A stretch of 64,000 nt of DNA from an uncultured Eubacteriales bacterium (GCA_934630515.1 CAKTVV010000010.1:35423-99422); one strand, 5' to 3'; shown: positions 52,602-61,556, counted from the stretch's first letter. Made by a program: numbers and translations. The notes: generated by a model from the letters alone, not told the origin.

Positions 52602-55600
52602 ATGCGTAAGAGAAAACTACTGGCTTGGCTGCTGTCCCTGACGCTGACGGCAGCGGCGGCGAGCGTGGGCTTTGGGCGGGCGGCAGCGGCGGAGAGCCCG
52701 GATTGGTCGACGGCAGCCAACGGGGTGCTGGGGCAGTATATTGCTGCCGACTCGGTGCCGGCGGGCAGTCTCATCGCCGGAAAGCTCCCCACCGTCGGCA
52801 CCACCGACACGGTGTGGGAGGTCAAGAGCGGCTCTGCTGCCGCCGACAAGCTGACGGACGGGAAATTCTGCACAACGGCATCCGACCGGGTGCTGTATGA
52901 GCTGTGGAAGCACGATTACAACAGCGGCAGCTGGGCGGCGTTCACCTTCACGCTGGATGCGGCAGCAGAGATCGACCGCTTTCTCATCGGCTCGGAGCCG
53001 GGGCAGGCGCAATACCTGACGGATGTACGGGTGTATGTGAGCGATGCTCTGGAAACGCTGTATGAGGATACCAGCAAGGTGGCGGAGGCCACCGGGGTGA
53101 CGCTGGGGAATTACTTCATCCGGGGCGCTGCCAAGACCGGACGGTATGTAGGGTTCGCCTTCCGCAACCCCTGCGGATACTGGTCGGCGCCTTGGTACGG
53201 AGATATCCGGCTCGGGGAGCTGGCAGTGTATGGCAGCGCCGCTCTGGATTGGAGCGATGCGACTCCGGTGACCAAGGGATATGTGCAGGCGGCAGCGCAG
53301 GCCGAGAGCAACAGCCGGATCGCCGGGCTGCTGCCGACCCGAGGCATCACCGGGGAGCAGTGGACGGCGGACGGCGGGGAGCTGGCGTGGCTCACCGATG
53401 GTGCGCTGATTCAGTCCAATAACGCCAATCGGGTGCAGCTGAACCTCAACCCCGCCGTACCGGCAGGGCAGTGGGCGCAGTTGACCTTTGACGCCGGGGC
53501 GGTGGTGCGGTTCACGCACTTTCTGATCGGCTCGGAAGCCGGAAAGGCGCAGTATCTGACGGATGTGAAGGTGTATGTCAGCGAGGAGCTGGCGGAGCTG
53601 TACAGCGACACCTCTCTGGTGGCGGAGGCTGCCGGCGTGCAACTGGGGAATTACTTCATCCGGGGAGAAGAAGCCGTCGGACAGTATGTGGGCTTTGCTT
53701 TTAAGAACCCGGGCGGCTTCTGGTCGGCGCCTTGGTATGGGATGCTGCGCATCGGAGAATTGGCGGCATACGGCACGGTGGAGTCGGATCAGGTTGCTTG
53801 GAGCCGGACCGCCAAGGGATTTTACCGACCGGCGGAGGCGGTGGAGGCGAACAGCCGGATCGCCGGTAAGCTGCCTGCCGTAGGCAGCACCGAGGAGCTC
53901 TGGAAAGCCAACGCGGGGGAGCTGGCATGGCTCACCGACGGCGCTTTGGTGCAGACAGATAACGCCAACCGGGTGCAGCTGGATCTGAATCCGGCTGTGC
54001 CGGCGGGGCAATGGGCGCAGCTGACCTTTGACACGGAGGCGATCGTCGGGTTTACCCACTTCCTCATCGGCTCCGAGTTTGGAAAAGCCCAATATCTGAC
54101 CAATGTGCGGGTGTATGTGGGCTTTGACCGGGAGACGTTATATCAGGAGAAGCATCTGGTGGCGGAGGCGGCGGATGTGACGGCGGGCAACTATCAGCTC
54201 AAGGGAGAGCTGACCTACGGCCGTTATGTGGGCTTTGCTTTCAAGAATCCGGGTGGGTTCTGGTCGGCGCCCTGGTATGGGCTGCTGCGGATCGGAGAGC
54301 TGGAAGCCTACGGTGCTGCTTCTGCGCAGCCGCCCACCGACGGCGTCCGGCTGAACGACACGGGTGATGCCGCTAAGCTGCCCTCCGGCGACAATCTGCT
54401 GCGGGAATTGACTCCCCGCACCACCGGCGGCGCAGCGATCGAGCCGGAGACCCCGGCAGCCAATGCCACCGACGGCATCATTGTGGGCATCACTCAGGAG
54501 CGGGAAGCGCCCAACACCGGTCTGAACAATGGAATGGTCTACGAAAAGACGCCGGACAATGTGCTGGTGTACGATCTGGGGGTGGATGCACAGCTGACGC
54601 ACATCCTGCTGGCTGCCAACGCCTGGGATCGGGAAGCGTATTGGATATACGAGGCGGATATCTTCATCGGCGACACCATGGTGGAGCTGCTGGAGCAGCC
54701 CGCCATCCATATCGATTTTCAGCACAGCATCGGTATGGTGCTGGCGCTGCCGGAGAATACCGTCGGGCGCTATGTGGCGTTCCGGATCCCGGTGCAGAGC
54801 CACTGGTACAGCCGGGTGCGGATCGGGGAGATCGGCGCCTTCGGCACGCTGCTGGGGGATCCGCAGGACCCGAACGCAGCGGTGAACCTGCTGGCGGGGA
54901 AAACGCCCATGGAGGCCTATATCTGCGAGCGGGGGATGCCGGATAAGTACCACGAGGAAGCAAACGGCTATCTGCACACATTCAGCTGGACGGAGCCGGC
55001 GGCACGGCTGACCGACGGGCGGTACGATACCCGCTGCAGCTGGTATAACCATGCGCTGGACGGGCGGCAGCACGGCAATTATATCGACACCGATTCCCCT
55101 TGGACGGTGCTGATCTATTATCTGGGCGGCACAGCGGACATCAACGAGATCCTGCTGACCAGCACGGCGGAAAAGGGGCTCTATCTGGGCGGCGCCGATT
55201 TCTATATCGGCACCCGGCTGACGGAGCTGTTTGCCCCGGAAAACCGGGTGTATGCCTCCGGCGGCGAGAAGACCGTCACGGATGACGCCGGCAACACGGT
55301 GCTGGATCCCGCCACCGACGTGCGCAGGCGGTGTATGCGGGTCACCTTCAGCCAGCCCCGGCAAGGGCGGTACGTCGCCATTGTGGTGACCCGTGCCCAC
55401 GCCTCTGATGTGTTGGGCTACGGCGTGTGCCGGGTCAACGAGATCGAGGTGTTCGGTACGCTGCCGACGGATCGGGTGGAGACCTTCCCGGATACCACCT
55501 TCCGGGACGCCGCAACCGGCTATACGCTGACCCTCAATCCGCTGAATAACGATGATCGGGAGATCTATACCGCTATCAGCCATCTGGAGGTGCGGCGCTT

Positions 55601-56096
55601 CACCTGTCCGGATTCTCTCTTGGGAACATGGGACGACGGCTGGCTGCAGGTGGATCCCACGGATACCACAGTGTATGAATTCCGTCTGATCAAGCAGGAT
55701 GGCTCGGTGATGTCGTCGGAGGAATACGGCTCCCGCCGTCTGGATGTACACATGACCAATGAAAGCGGACATAGTCAGGGACTGGGAGCCATTCAGGGCG
55801 ATACCGTGGTGCGGGTGGTCAATTCCCGCACCGATGGACAGAATATGCTGATCGGCGAAGCCGTTCCGTCGCTGCAGCTGGTGCGGCTGGTCTACAGCGA
55901 CGGGCTGGCGCAGCGCTGCGGCGTGGCGGGCGGCAGCTATACCGAAACACAGGTGGCTGGTGCCGCACAGGAGGCGCCGGGGGCTGCCGGGTACGTTGTG
56001 CAAGGGCTGGGGCTTTTGTGCGGCGCTATCGCCGTGGCGGCAGGTGCCGGAGCATGGTCGCTCCGGCGTAAACGGAAAGGGGGCGGACGTGGATGA
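52602..56096 (+). CDS. Membrane-anchored multi-discoidin surface protein (second giant)
   Basis: 1164 aa from ATG 52602. Signal peptide 1-28 (GRAAAAES). Three discoidin-type modules of exactly 180 residues (to ~575), a fourth, different one (~600-755), a further module (~760-965) matching the 28600-29270 part of the first giant protein, and a pre-anchor domain (~975-1110, NNDDREIYTAISHLEV) also shared with it. One membrane helix (~1126-1148) and RRKRKGGG tail. The stop overlaps the GH26-like start (ATGA, 4 bp), so the pair is translationally coupled. Presumed surface glycan binder; no catalytic domain. Confidence 0.8.
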   Translation: MRKRKLLAWLLSLTLTAAAASVGFGRAAAAESPDWSTAANGVLGQYIAADSVPAGSLIAGKLPTVGTTDTVWEVKSGSAAADKLTDGKFCTTASDRVLYELWKHDYNSGSWAAFTFTLDAAAEIDRFLIGSEPGQAQYLTDVRVYVSDALETLYEDTSKVAEATGVTLGNYFIRGAAKTGRYVGFAFRNPCGYWSAPWYGDIRLGELAVYGSAALDWSDATPVTKGYVQAAAQAESNSRIAGLLPTRGITGEQWTADGGELAWLTDGALIQSNNANRVQLNLNPAVPAGQWAQLTFDAGAVVRFTHFLIGSEAGKAQYLTDVKVYVSEELAELYSDTSLVAEAAGVQLGNYFIRGEEAVGQYVGFAFKNPGGFWSAPWYGMLRIGELAAYGTVESDQVAWSRTAKGFYRPAEAVEANSRIAGKLPAVGSTEELWKANAGELAWLTDGALVQTDNANRVQLDLNPAVPAGQWAQLTFDTEAIVGFTHFLIGSEFGKAQYLTNVRVYVGFDRETLYQEKHLVAEAADVTAGNYQLKGELTYGRYVGFAFKNPGGFWSAPWYGLLRIGELEAYGAASAQPPTDGVRLNDTGDAAKLPSGDNLLRELTPRTTGGAAIEPETPAANATDGIIVGITQEREAPNTGLNNGMVYEKTPDNVLVYDLGVDAQLTHILLAANAWDREAYWIYEADIFIGDTMVELLEQPAIHIDFQHSIGMVLALPENTVGRYVAFRIPVQSHWYSRVRIGEIGAFGTLLGDPQDPNAAVNLLAGKTPMEAYICERGMPDKYHEEANGYLHTFSWTEPAARLTDGRYDTRCSWYNHALDGRQHGNYIDTDSPWTVLIYYLGGTADINEILLTSTAEKGLYLGGADFYIGTRLTELFAPENRVYASGGEKTVTDDAGNTVLDPATDVRRRCMRVTFSQPRQGRYVAIVVTRAHASDVLGYGVCRVNEIEVFGTLPTDRVETFPDTTFRDAATGYTLTLNPLNNDDREIYTAISHLEVRRFTCPDSLLGTWDDGWLQVDPTDTTVYEFRLIKQDGSVMSSEEYGSRRLDVHMTNESGHSQGLGAIQGDTVVRVVNSRTDGQNMLIGEAVPSLQLVRLVYSDGLAQRCGVAGGSYTETQVAGAAQEAPGAAGYVVQGLGLLCGAIAVAAGAGAWSLRRKRKGGGRG
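53160..54315 (+). repeat. 540-bp discoidin repeats (three in-phase units)
   Basis: The FxNPxGxWSAPWYG codons begin at about 53160, 53700 and 54240, exactly 540 bp (180 codons) apart. Confidence 0.85.
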
Positions 56097-58369
56097 ACCG
56101 GATCGGTTACCGGGCGTTACTGTTTTTGGCGGCGATCTGTCTGCTGGCGACCTGCGCATGGAGCGCACCGGCTGCCGGCGCAGACTCGGCTGCAGCGGAG
56201 GAGGACATAACGGCGGTGCAGCTGTCCGCCGTGAATCCCCATGCCAGCCGGGAGGCCAAAAATCTGCTGGCATATCTGCAGACCCTCAACGATACCAATT
56301 GCTTTATTACCGGCACCTTTGATATGGCGACCGACAGCGGGGTCTATAACCGCATTCGGGAGCAATTCGGTGTGGAGCCGGGGCTGTATTCGGCTCGCTA
56401 TGAAGTGGATACCGGGAAGAAGCTGCTGACGGTCAACAGCACAGCCACCGCCGCCGAACAGCTGGACGATGACGTGCTGGCGTTCACCAATGTGGCGCAA
56501 GCCAATGCACAGCTCAAGCAGCATTACGATCAGGGAAACATTCTGCTGATACACAGCGACGGGGTGCTGCGGAATATCTGCCCCCAGATCCTGCAGCAGA
56601 ACCACCCGGAGGAATATCCGACCGGCGCCGACGGCATCCGGGAGCTGGACAGCACCAATCCGGATCGGGATCTGTTGACCTATGCGGCGTGGGTGCGCTA
56701 TCAGGATAACCTCATTGCCGCTCTTCAGCAGCTGGAGAACAGCGGCGTCAAGGCGTATCTGTGGCGGCCGTGGGTCGAATTCAACTATCACGCCTTTTTC
56801 GGCACAGGCGAAGAGGGAAAGGCAGCCTTCACCCGGGTCTACCGGCAGACGGTGGAGCGGATGCAGGCGTCGGGGCTGACAGGCTTTCTGGTGACCTATT
56901 CCCCCGGCGCTGCCAGCGCCACCGGGGATTGCTATCCCGGCGCCGCCTATATCGATGTGCTTTCCGTCACGATGTATTCCGAAAACCCCTCTGCCGTATC
57001 GGGCGAGGGCGGCACCTATGTGCCGACGCAGTTTGAGGATTACAGCTGGTTTGTCAAGACCGGCAAGCCGATCGGCTTATCCGAGACCTCCTGCCGCACC
57101 GGCATGTGGGCCTCCATCACCAAGGATGGGCGGCAAAGCTGGTATCAGGCGCTGAAATCCATGCAAACCAATTGGCCCCGGGTCAGCTGGGTGAATTGCT
57201 GGGGCGACGGTGCCTATTCGCTGCTCAACGAGACCGACGGCAACACGGAAAACGGTAATGATGACGGCTACTGGTATGTACACAGCCCCTTTTCCATCAA
57301 CCGGGAGGCGCTGCCGGATTACCGGCACCAGGATATGGAAAAGCCGGGGGTGGTGCAGCTCTATACGACTGCGAATTTCGGCGGCAACGGTGATGCCCTC
57401 GTCGGCGGATGGTACGGATTGGAGCAGCGGCTGTATCGCTATACGGAGCTGAAGGAAATGGGTCTGGATCCGGCGGATATCGCCAGCTTCCACATCAACA
57501 CCGGATATGCGCTGCGCTGCTTCTCCCAGGATGACGGACAGGGCACCGTCTGGAGCTACTTGTCCGGCACGGCGGATGCGCACAAGCTGCTCTCGGCGGG
57601 CAAGATCCGCTCCCTGGAGGTGCTGGCGCCGCAGGTGGTCTCCCATGAGGCGGATATATATGCCAGCGACAACGATGCAGACGCATGGAAAGCCAACGAC
57701 GGCGCCTACACACGCTGGGAAGGGAAGACCGATGACAGCGGCACCGGCTGGCTGATGCTGGATCTGGGGGCGACCTATGCGGTGAATCGCTGGATGGTGC
57801 GCCATGCCGGCAGCGTCGGGATCGTGTCTAACTACAACACCAAGGATTTTGCTCTCCAATACAGTTTGGACGGGCAAAACTGGCTGACAGCCGATCCGGT
57901 GACAAACAATCGCCAAAGCATCACCGACCGCACGCTGACGACGCCGGTGAATGCCCGGTATTTCCGGCTGCTGATCACGGCTCCCAATGCGATCACGCAG
58001 GGCGCCGACAGTCGGCAAATGACGATCGTGGAATGGCAGCTGTACGGCTTGCTGACCACACAGCCGGCGTCCGATCTCTCCCGGAAGGAGACGTCCGATG
58101 AGGAGCTGGATCCCGATGGGGACGGCGATGCGGAGATCGATTCGTCCGCCGATCCCGATTCGATCGACGAGCCGCAGAATAGCGAATCGGAAAAGCCGTC
58201 CAAGCGGCGCCGGGTGACCCGCACCGTGGTGACGCAGGCATTCCCGTGGTGGGGCTATGCGGCCATCGGCGGCGGCGTCGCTGCAGCTGCCGCTGTTGTG
58301 GTCATAGTCTGGCTGCGCCGCCGGAAAAAGGCGGCGCCTACCGCCGCAGACGACGCCAAGCAGACTTGA
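56093..58369 (+). CDS. Second membrane-anchored GH26-like glycoside hydrolase
   Basis: 758 aa with the same layout as the 29982 protein: signal peptide (~1-30), GH26-like barrel (~45-410), crystallin-like module (~415-505; ANFGGNGDALVGGWYG), discoidin (~510-655), acidic linker (~665-705), membrane helix (~717-740) and RRRKK tail. Acid/base candidate E229 (YLWRPWVEFN) and nucleophile candidate E331 (PIGLSETSCRT) are kept, as is VNCWGDGAYSLL. Both copies should be active, probably with differing specificity since the barrels have diverged. Overlaps the preceding discoidin gene by 4 bp. Confidence 0.75.
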   Translation: MNRIGYRALLFLAAICLLATCAWSAPAAGADSAAAEEDITAVQLSAVNPHASREAKNLLAYLQTLNDTNCFITGTFDMATDSGVYNRIREQFGVEPGLYSARYEVDTGKKLLTVNSTATAAEQLDDDVLAFTNVAQANAQLKQHYDQGNILLIHSDGVLRNICPQILQQNHPEEYPTGADGIRELDSTNPDRDLLTYAAWVRYQDNLIAALQQLENSGVKAYLWRPWVEFNYHAFFGTGEEGKAAFTRVYRQTVERMQASGLTGFLVTYSPGAASATGDCYPGAAYIDVLSVTMYSENPSAVSGEGGTYVPTQFEDYSWFVKTGKPIGLSETSCRTGMWASITKDGRQSWYQALKSMQTNWPRVSWVNCWGDGAYSLLNETDGNTENGNDDGYWYVHSPFSINREALPDYRHQDMEKPGVVQLYTTANFGGNGDALVGGWYGLEQRLYRYTELKEMGLDPADIASFHINTGYALRCFSQDDGQGTVWSYLSGTADAHKLLSAGKIRSLEVLAPQVVSHEADIYASDNDADAWKANDGAYTRWEGKTDDSGTGWLMLDLGATYAVNRWMVRHAGSVGIVSNYNTKDFALQYSLDGQNWLTADPVTNNRQSITDRTLTTPVNARYFRLLITAPNAITQGADSRQMTIVEWQLYGLLTTQPASDLSRKETSDEELDPDGDGDAEIDSSADPDSIDEPQNSESEKPSKRRRVTRTVVTQAFPWWGYAAIGGGVAAAAAVVVIVWLRRRKKAAPTAADDAKQT

Positions 58370-58573
58370 AAACGCCGGTCAGCTTGATCTGTTGTATGCG
58401 GTCGGGCAACCAAAAAGAACAGAAGCGGCACCGGAAGATGGTGTGAGGGTCAGGCGCGCTATAGGCGCAGCCGGGTGCGTCTTGCATACGATCGTAAACG
58501 GCAAGAACCATTGCGCCGAAATTTCCGCAGACCGGAGATCCCATCCAACGCCAATAAAGACCCCCGCTCAACC
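58370..58573. other. Intergenic stretch after the second GH26-like gene
   Basis: No gene and no convincing terminator are seen in about 200 bp before the IS remnant. Confidence 0.5.
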
Positions 58574-58580
58574 TGAACTG

Positions 58581-58627
58581 CACCCCATTTGTTAGACAAA
58601 GTGATATAATGTCTAACAAATGGGGTG
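58581..58627. repeat. 18-bp perfect inverted repeat at the IS end
   Basis: CACCCCATTTGTTAGACA (58581-58598) and its exact complement (58610-58627) flank an 11-nt loop that contains TATAA. It could be the operator/promoter of the transposase. Confidence 0.85.
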
Positions 58628-58633
58628 ATTTTT

Positions 58634-58759
58634 ATGCCAAAGGGAGCACCAAACAAACGATACACACCAGAATTCAAGAAACTGGTTGTGGAAACCATGC
58701 TGAAGGAAAAGTTAAGTTACTGCGAGACAGCGAGACAATTTGAGGTCAGCGACTACAAG
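58634..58759 (+). pseudogene. IS3-family transposase OrfA, N-terminal fragment
   Basis: MPKGAPNKRYTPEFKKLVVE and LSYCETARQFEVSD match the N-terminal HTH of IS3-type OrfA. After residue ~41 the sequence switches to the antisense of an unrelated regulator gene, so it is truncated by deletion. Confidence 0.75.
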
Positions 58760-59090
58760 CAAGTTATGATAGTTGTGTTCACTGTGAGAAACAGCTCGTT
58801 GTTCATACTCTTGATACGCTTTAGAATTTCCCCATTTTGATTTGACTTCCGTCTTGTATTGTTCAATTTTTTTCGCATCAAAAACTTCAAAATTCATTGT
58901 CTTTACCCCTTTAGTTTGAATTTCACGGGCAAAGGAAATAAGCTAGCCTATATGCTTATATTGCAATTCTAACAGTTTGATTTGCTGCGCTATTGCTTCT
59001 TCTTGATTAAAATTAGGACTATCAAGAATTTCTTTAATTTCCTTTAGAGAAAATTGCAATTCACGAAACAACAGAATGTTTTGCAAACGG
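58760..59090 (-). pseudogene. MerR-family regulator with TipAS-like domain, broken
   Basis: On the minus strand, 59088-58946 encodes RLQNILLFRELQFSLKEIKE and SPNFNQEEAIAQQIKLLELQ, the second half of a MerR DNA-binding domain, ending at a stop. After it, from 58897, MNFEVFDAKKIEQYKTEVKS and YQEYEQRAVSHSEHN resemble the start of a TipAS drug-binding domain. Both ends are missing and the frame is interrupted. The DNA is markedly AT-rich, unlike the host genes, so it was acquired. Confidence 0.65.
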
Positions 59091-59547
59091 CTAAGGGATG
59101 TACGGTGCTTTGCTCAGACTTGGCTATAACTGTTTCCTGCGAAGATGGTGCAGACACCTCGGAGCGACCCGCATTTGCACATCCCGAAAGAGAAAGTGTC
59201 AGTAGCACTAAAACGGCGATGATCCTTGCGTTTTTCATACAGGGCATCTCGGTGATGCCCGCCAGTGTTGCCGCACACTTTCGCCTATGACCGGCAACCA
59301 TCTCATAGCCGCCGTCCGCCTTAGGGCGGACAAGGGCGGGCACCAGCACGCCGTACTGCTTTACGCTGTCTACCATTTCCGCCGTCGCCTCGTCCCGCTT
59401 GACCTTGAACGGATGGTTGGGAAAGTCGGAGATGTCGGCGGGGTTCAGCGTGACGACCTTTTCAAGCTGCGCTTCCGCGCGGCTTTCGTCGGTGGAGAAC
59501 AGGTCATCGAGCGGCGTCATCCCTAAATCTCTCGGTTTTGCGCTCAA
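59044..59547 (-). pseudogene. ParB N-terminal domain fused by deletion to a lipoprotein start
   Basis: The 167-codon frame is a chimera. Residues 1-~103 are a ParB N-terminal nuclease-like domain (ISDFPNHPFKVKRDE; YGVLVPALVRP; EMVAGHRRKCAATL), including the GHRR motif. It then changes at MKNARIIAVLVLLTLSLSGC into a lipoprotein signal peptide with lipobox LSGC and a Ser/Glu-rich start, and after ~30 residues runs into antisense-like MerR sequence. The central HTH of ParB is missing. It overlaps parA by 44 bp, the normal parAB arrangement. Confidence 0.75.
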
Positions 59548-60328
59548 GCTCCAACACCTCCTTTGTCAGCGAGCGGTATGCGGCGGCGACCTTGCCGTTC
59601 TTGTCGTGGGCAAAGATACTCTTGCCCCGACCACTGGTTTCTGCGGCTCGGACGGAAAAGGGGATCTCCGTCCCGAATACCCGGATTCTTTCGCTGTAGT
59701 GGGCACGCAGCGATGCGATGATCTCCTTGGCCTCGTTGGTGCGGCTGTCCACCATTGTAAACAGGATGCCGTCGATTTTCAGCTTCGGGTTGATCTGCCG
59801 CTTGACCTTTGCGATAGACTGCATCAGCAGATCCAGCCCCTTTGCCGACAGAAACGACGGCTGCGACGGAATGATCACGCTGTCCGCTGCGGCCAGTGAG
59901 TTGATCGGCATCATACCGAGCGACGGCATACAGTCAATGAGGATATAGTCGTAATGGGGTTTGACCGCATTGATATATGTCCGCAGCACGCTTTCACGGC
60001 TCATGGCGTTGATCAGCCGGATTTCCATGCCGGACAGCTCAATGTTCGCCGGGAGCAGGTCAACGCCTTCGCCGTGATGCAGAATACCGCAGCTGTCCGG
60101 CATGGGCGTGTCGTCGATCACATTCTGCATCACATCCGCCAGCGTCACGGGCAGCTCATCCGGCTTCGGATAGCCGAGGGAAAGCGTCAGGGAGCCTTGC
60201 GCATCGGCGTCGATCAGCAAGACCCGCTTGTTCTCCTGTGCCAGTCCGATGCCGAGATTGGCGGTGGTCGTGGTTTTGCCCACGCCGCCTTTTTGGTTTG
60301 TCACTGCGATCACTTTGTAATTCGCCAT
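59504..60328 (-). CDS. parA: ParA-family partition ATPase of a mobile element
   Basis: 274 aa, intact. Walker A NQKGGVGKTTTTANLG with the deviant first Lys, Walker A' LLIDADAQGSLT, Walker B YILIDCMPSLGMM. The C-terminal part (IFTE-type GTEIPFSVRAAETSGRGKSI) is as in Soj/ParA of ICEs and plasmids of gut Firmicutes. AAAGGAGG lies before ATG 60328. Its partner ParB is broken, so segregation function is probably lost. Confidence 0.93.
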   Translation of the reverse strand: MANYKVIAVTNQKGGVGKTTTTANLGIGLAQENKRVLLIDADAQGSLTLSLGYPKPDELPVTLADVMQNVIDDTPMPDSCGILHHGEGVDLLPANIELSGMEIRLINAMSRESVLRTYINAVKPHYDYILIDCMPSLGMMPINSLAAADSVIIPSQPSFLSAKGLDLLMQSIAKVKRQINPKLKIDGILFTMVDSRTNEAKEIIASLRAHYSERIRVFGTEIPFSVRAAETSGRGKSIFAHDKNGKVAAAYRSLTKEVLELERKTERFRDDAAR

Positions 60329-60354
60329 TTGGGTTTTCCTCCTTTACATAGATT

Positions 60355-60382
60355 TAGCCGCCTGCGGCGAAGCAGGCGGCTA
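60355..60382. terminator. Hairpin upstream of parA (near)
   Basis: TAGCCGCCTG, 8-nt loop, CAGGCGGCTA in the leader of parA; no T-run. Confidence 0.4.
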
Positions 60383-60397
60383 TGTAGGAAAAGCAAA

Positions 60398-60427
60398 AGG
60401 GGCTATCTGCATCTGCAAATAGCCCCT
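60398..60427 (-). terminator. Hairpin upstream of parA (far), likely terminator
   Basis: On the minus strand AGGGGCTAT, 12-nt loop, ATAGCCCCT, then TTTGCTTTT. It would end transcripts from the genes at 60516-62852. Confidence 0.55.
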
Positions 60428-60515
60428 CAAATAATATATCATTGCCGCTGGCGAATCTGTTGCCTTGTTTCCAGATTGTTTATTGTTTGTTACATAGCCT
60501 CTTTTGCGCAACCCG

Positions 60516-60641
60516 TTAATCACCTCGGAGTAAATATCTACTCCCAACATACGATTTCAAAAAGCTGTTATCATCACTTATACCACCATCAATAATTCCG
60601 ATAGTAACATTGCTGTCCGTTTCGCCGCTATCTAATAACAT
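60516..60641 (-). pseudogene. Subtilase (S8) N-terminal fragment
   Basis: An open frame of 41 codons from ATG 60641 (open upstream to at least 60671) contains VTIGIIDGGISDDNSFL, the strand and catalytic-Asp region of S8 peptidases. It stops at 60516 after LLRGD; the His and Ser parts of the triad are absent. No ribosome site is seen. It overlaps, in another frame, the end of the DruA-like gene, which suggests that a deletion joined the two. Confidence 0.5.
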
Positions 60642-60663
60642 TTTCAGGCCTATATTAGTGTAA

Positions 60664-61476
60664 TTAGTCAGTTCCGCTTACAGTTTGCTCACAGTATTCT
60701 GTGTGAACTCGTTTTGACATTTCTGTCTTGATAGCCTCAATTGTCCAACCAATATCATCATCTCGAGCAGTCAGATTAAGGACGGAATTACCCAAGGCAA
60801 AAATACCAATGATCGGGTGATATGGCTGCAAGCTGTCTCTAACAAGATAGTATATGTTTCTCCCGGGCATTGTCTTATAGGGGATGGACCACGTATAGCG
60901 GAAATATCTCCAAATGTCTGAAAGCTTAAAGCCTGTATACTCATCTCTGCTGCCTGTAACCATTTGAATATATGGTGCGCAGACCTGACGCCCCGTTCTA
61001 ATTGCAAGAATGAGTGCGTCTCTATTTCCAATCAAGCACTTAACCGATACTGGAGTACCGTTATAATTCCGCTCGGTCTCCATATACTTAATGAAGCGTG
61101 CGACGCTTTCGCTTTTAAATTGCGCATTGCGCTCTGCACTAAGTCTATAGCGTATTTTCTCTTTATCATCAATGTTATCGTTTTCCATTCTGAAGGTAAG
61201 CTGATGATCCTGAAAATCAAAAATCCAGCCTTGAAGGGAAAGATCAACCAATACGCTTAGGGCCGCCATATATTTTTGGCAGTCAAGGTCGGCTTCTCGT
61301 GCAGTTTCAGAAACACGCCGAAGCTCATCGCTGATAATTCGGGCTCTGTTCATGGGTAACGTGTCTTCTAAGCGCCGAGTAAGTCGCTGAAACAACTCTT
61401 GGTATTCCTCGCTCAAAGCAGGACGATACTGCTCCGAGGCGATGGTCTGTTCTATATTTTTAATGGATGCTTTCAT
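60664..61476 (-). CDS. DruA-like (DUF4338) protein, C-terminally truncated
   Basis: 270 aa from ATG 61476 (AGGAA upstream; an earlier ATG at 61521 is possible). The part YYLVRDSLQPYHPIIGIFAL followed by LTARDDDIGWT matches the conserved core of DUF4338, the family of Druantia DruA. The N-terminal ~170 residues are helical (ELRRVSETAREADLDCQKYM). DruA proteins continue for 100 residues or more past the IGW motif; here only ~27 residues follow, so the gene is likely truncated. AT-rich relative to the region. No other Druantia gene is seen. Confidence 0.6.
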   Translation of the reverse strand: MKASIKNIEQTIASEQYRPALSEEYQELFQRLTRRLEDTLPMNRARIISDELRRVSETAREADLDCQKYMAALSVLVDLSLQGWIFDFQDHQLTFRMENDNIDDKEKIRYRLSAERNAQFKSESVARFIKYMETERNYNGTPVSVKCLIGNRDALILAIRTGRQVCAPYIQMVTGSRDEYTGFKLSDIWRYFRYTWSIPYKTMPGRNIYYLVRDSLQPYHPIIGIFALGNSVLNLTARDDDIGWTIEAIKTEMSKRVHTEYCEQTVSGTD

Positions 61477-61556
61477 GCATTTCCTGCTTCCTGAATAAGT
61501 CTGCGTCACCGATGGCCGCATTCAATTAATTATTTGTAGCAAACACTGGCTGAGAG

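Larger units (their letters stand above)
58574..58760 (+). mobile_element. IS3-family (IS150-like) insertion sequence, left-end remnant
   Basis: The end TGAACTGCACCCC is typical of IS150-group inverted repeats. It is followed by the first part of a transposase gene and then breaks off near 58757-58760 inside that gene. The right end is absent. Confidence 0.7.
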
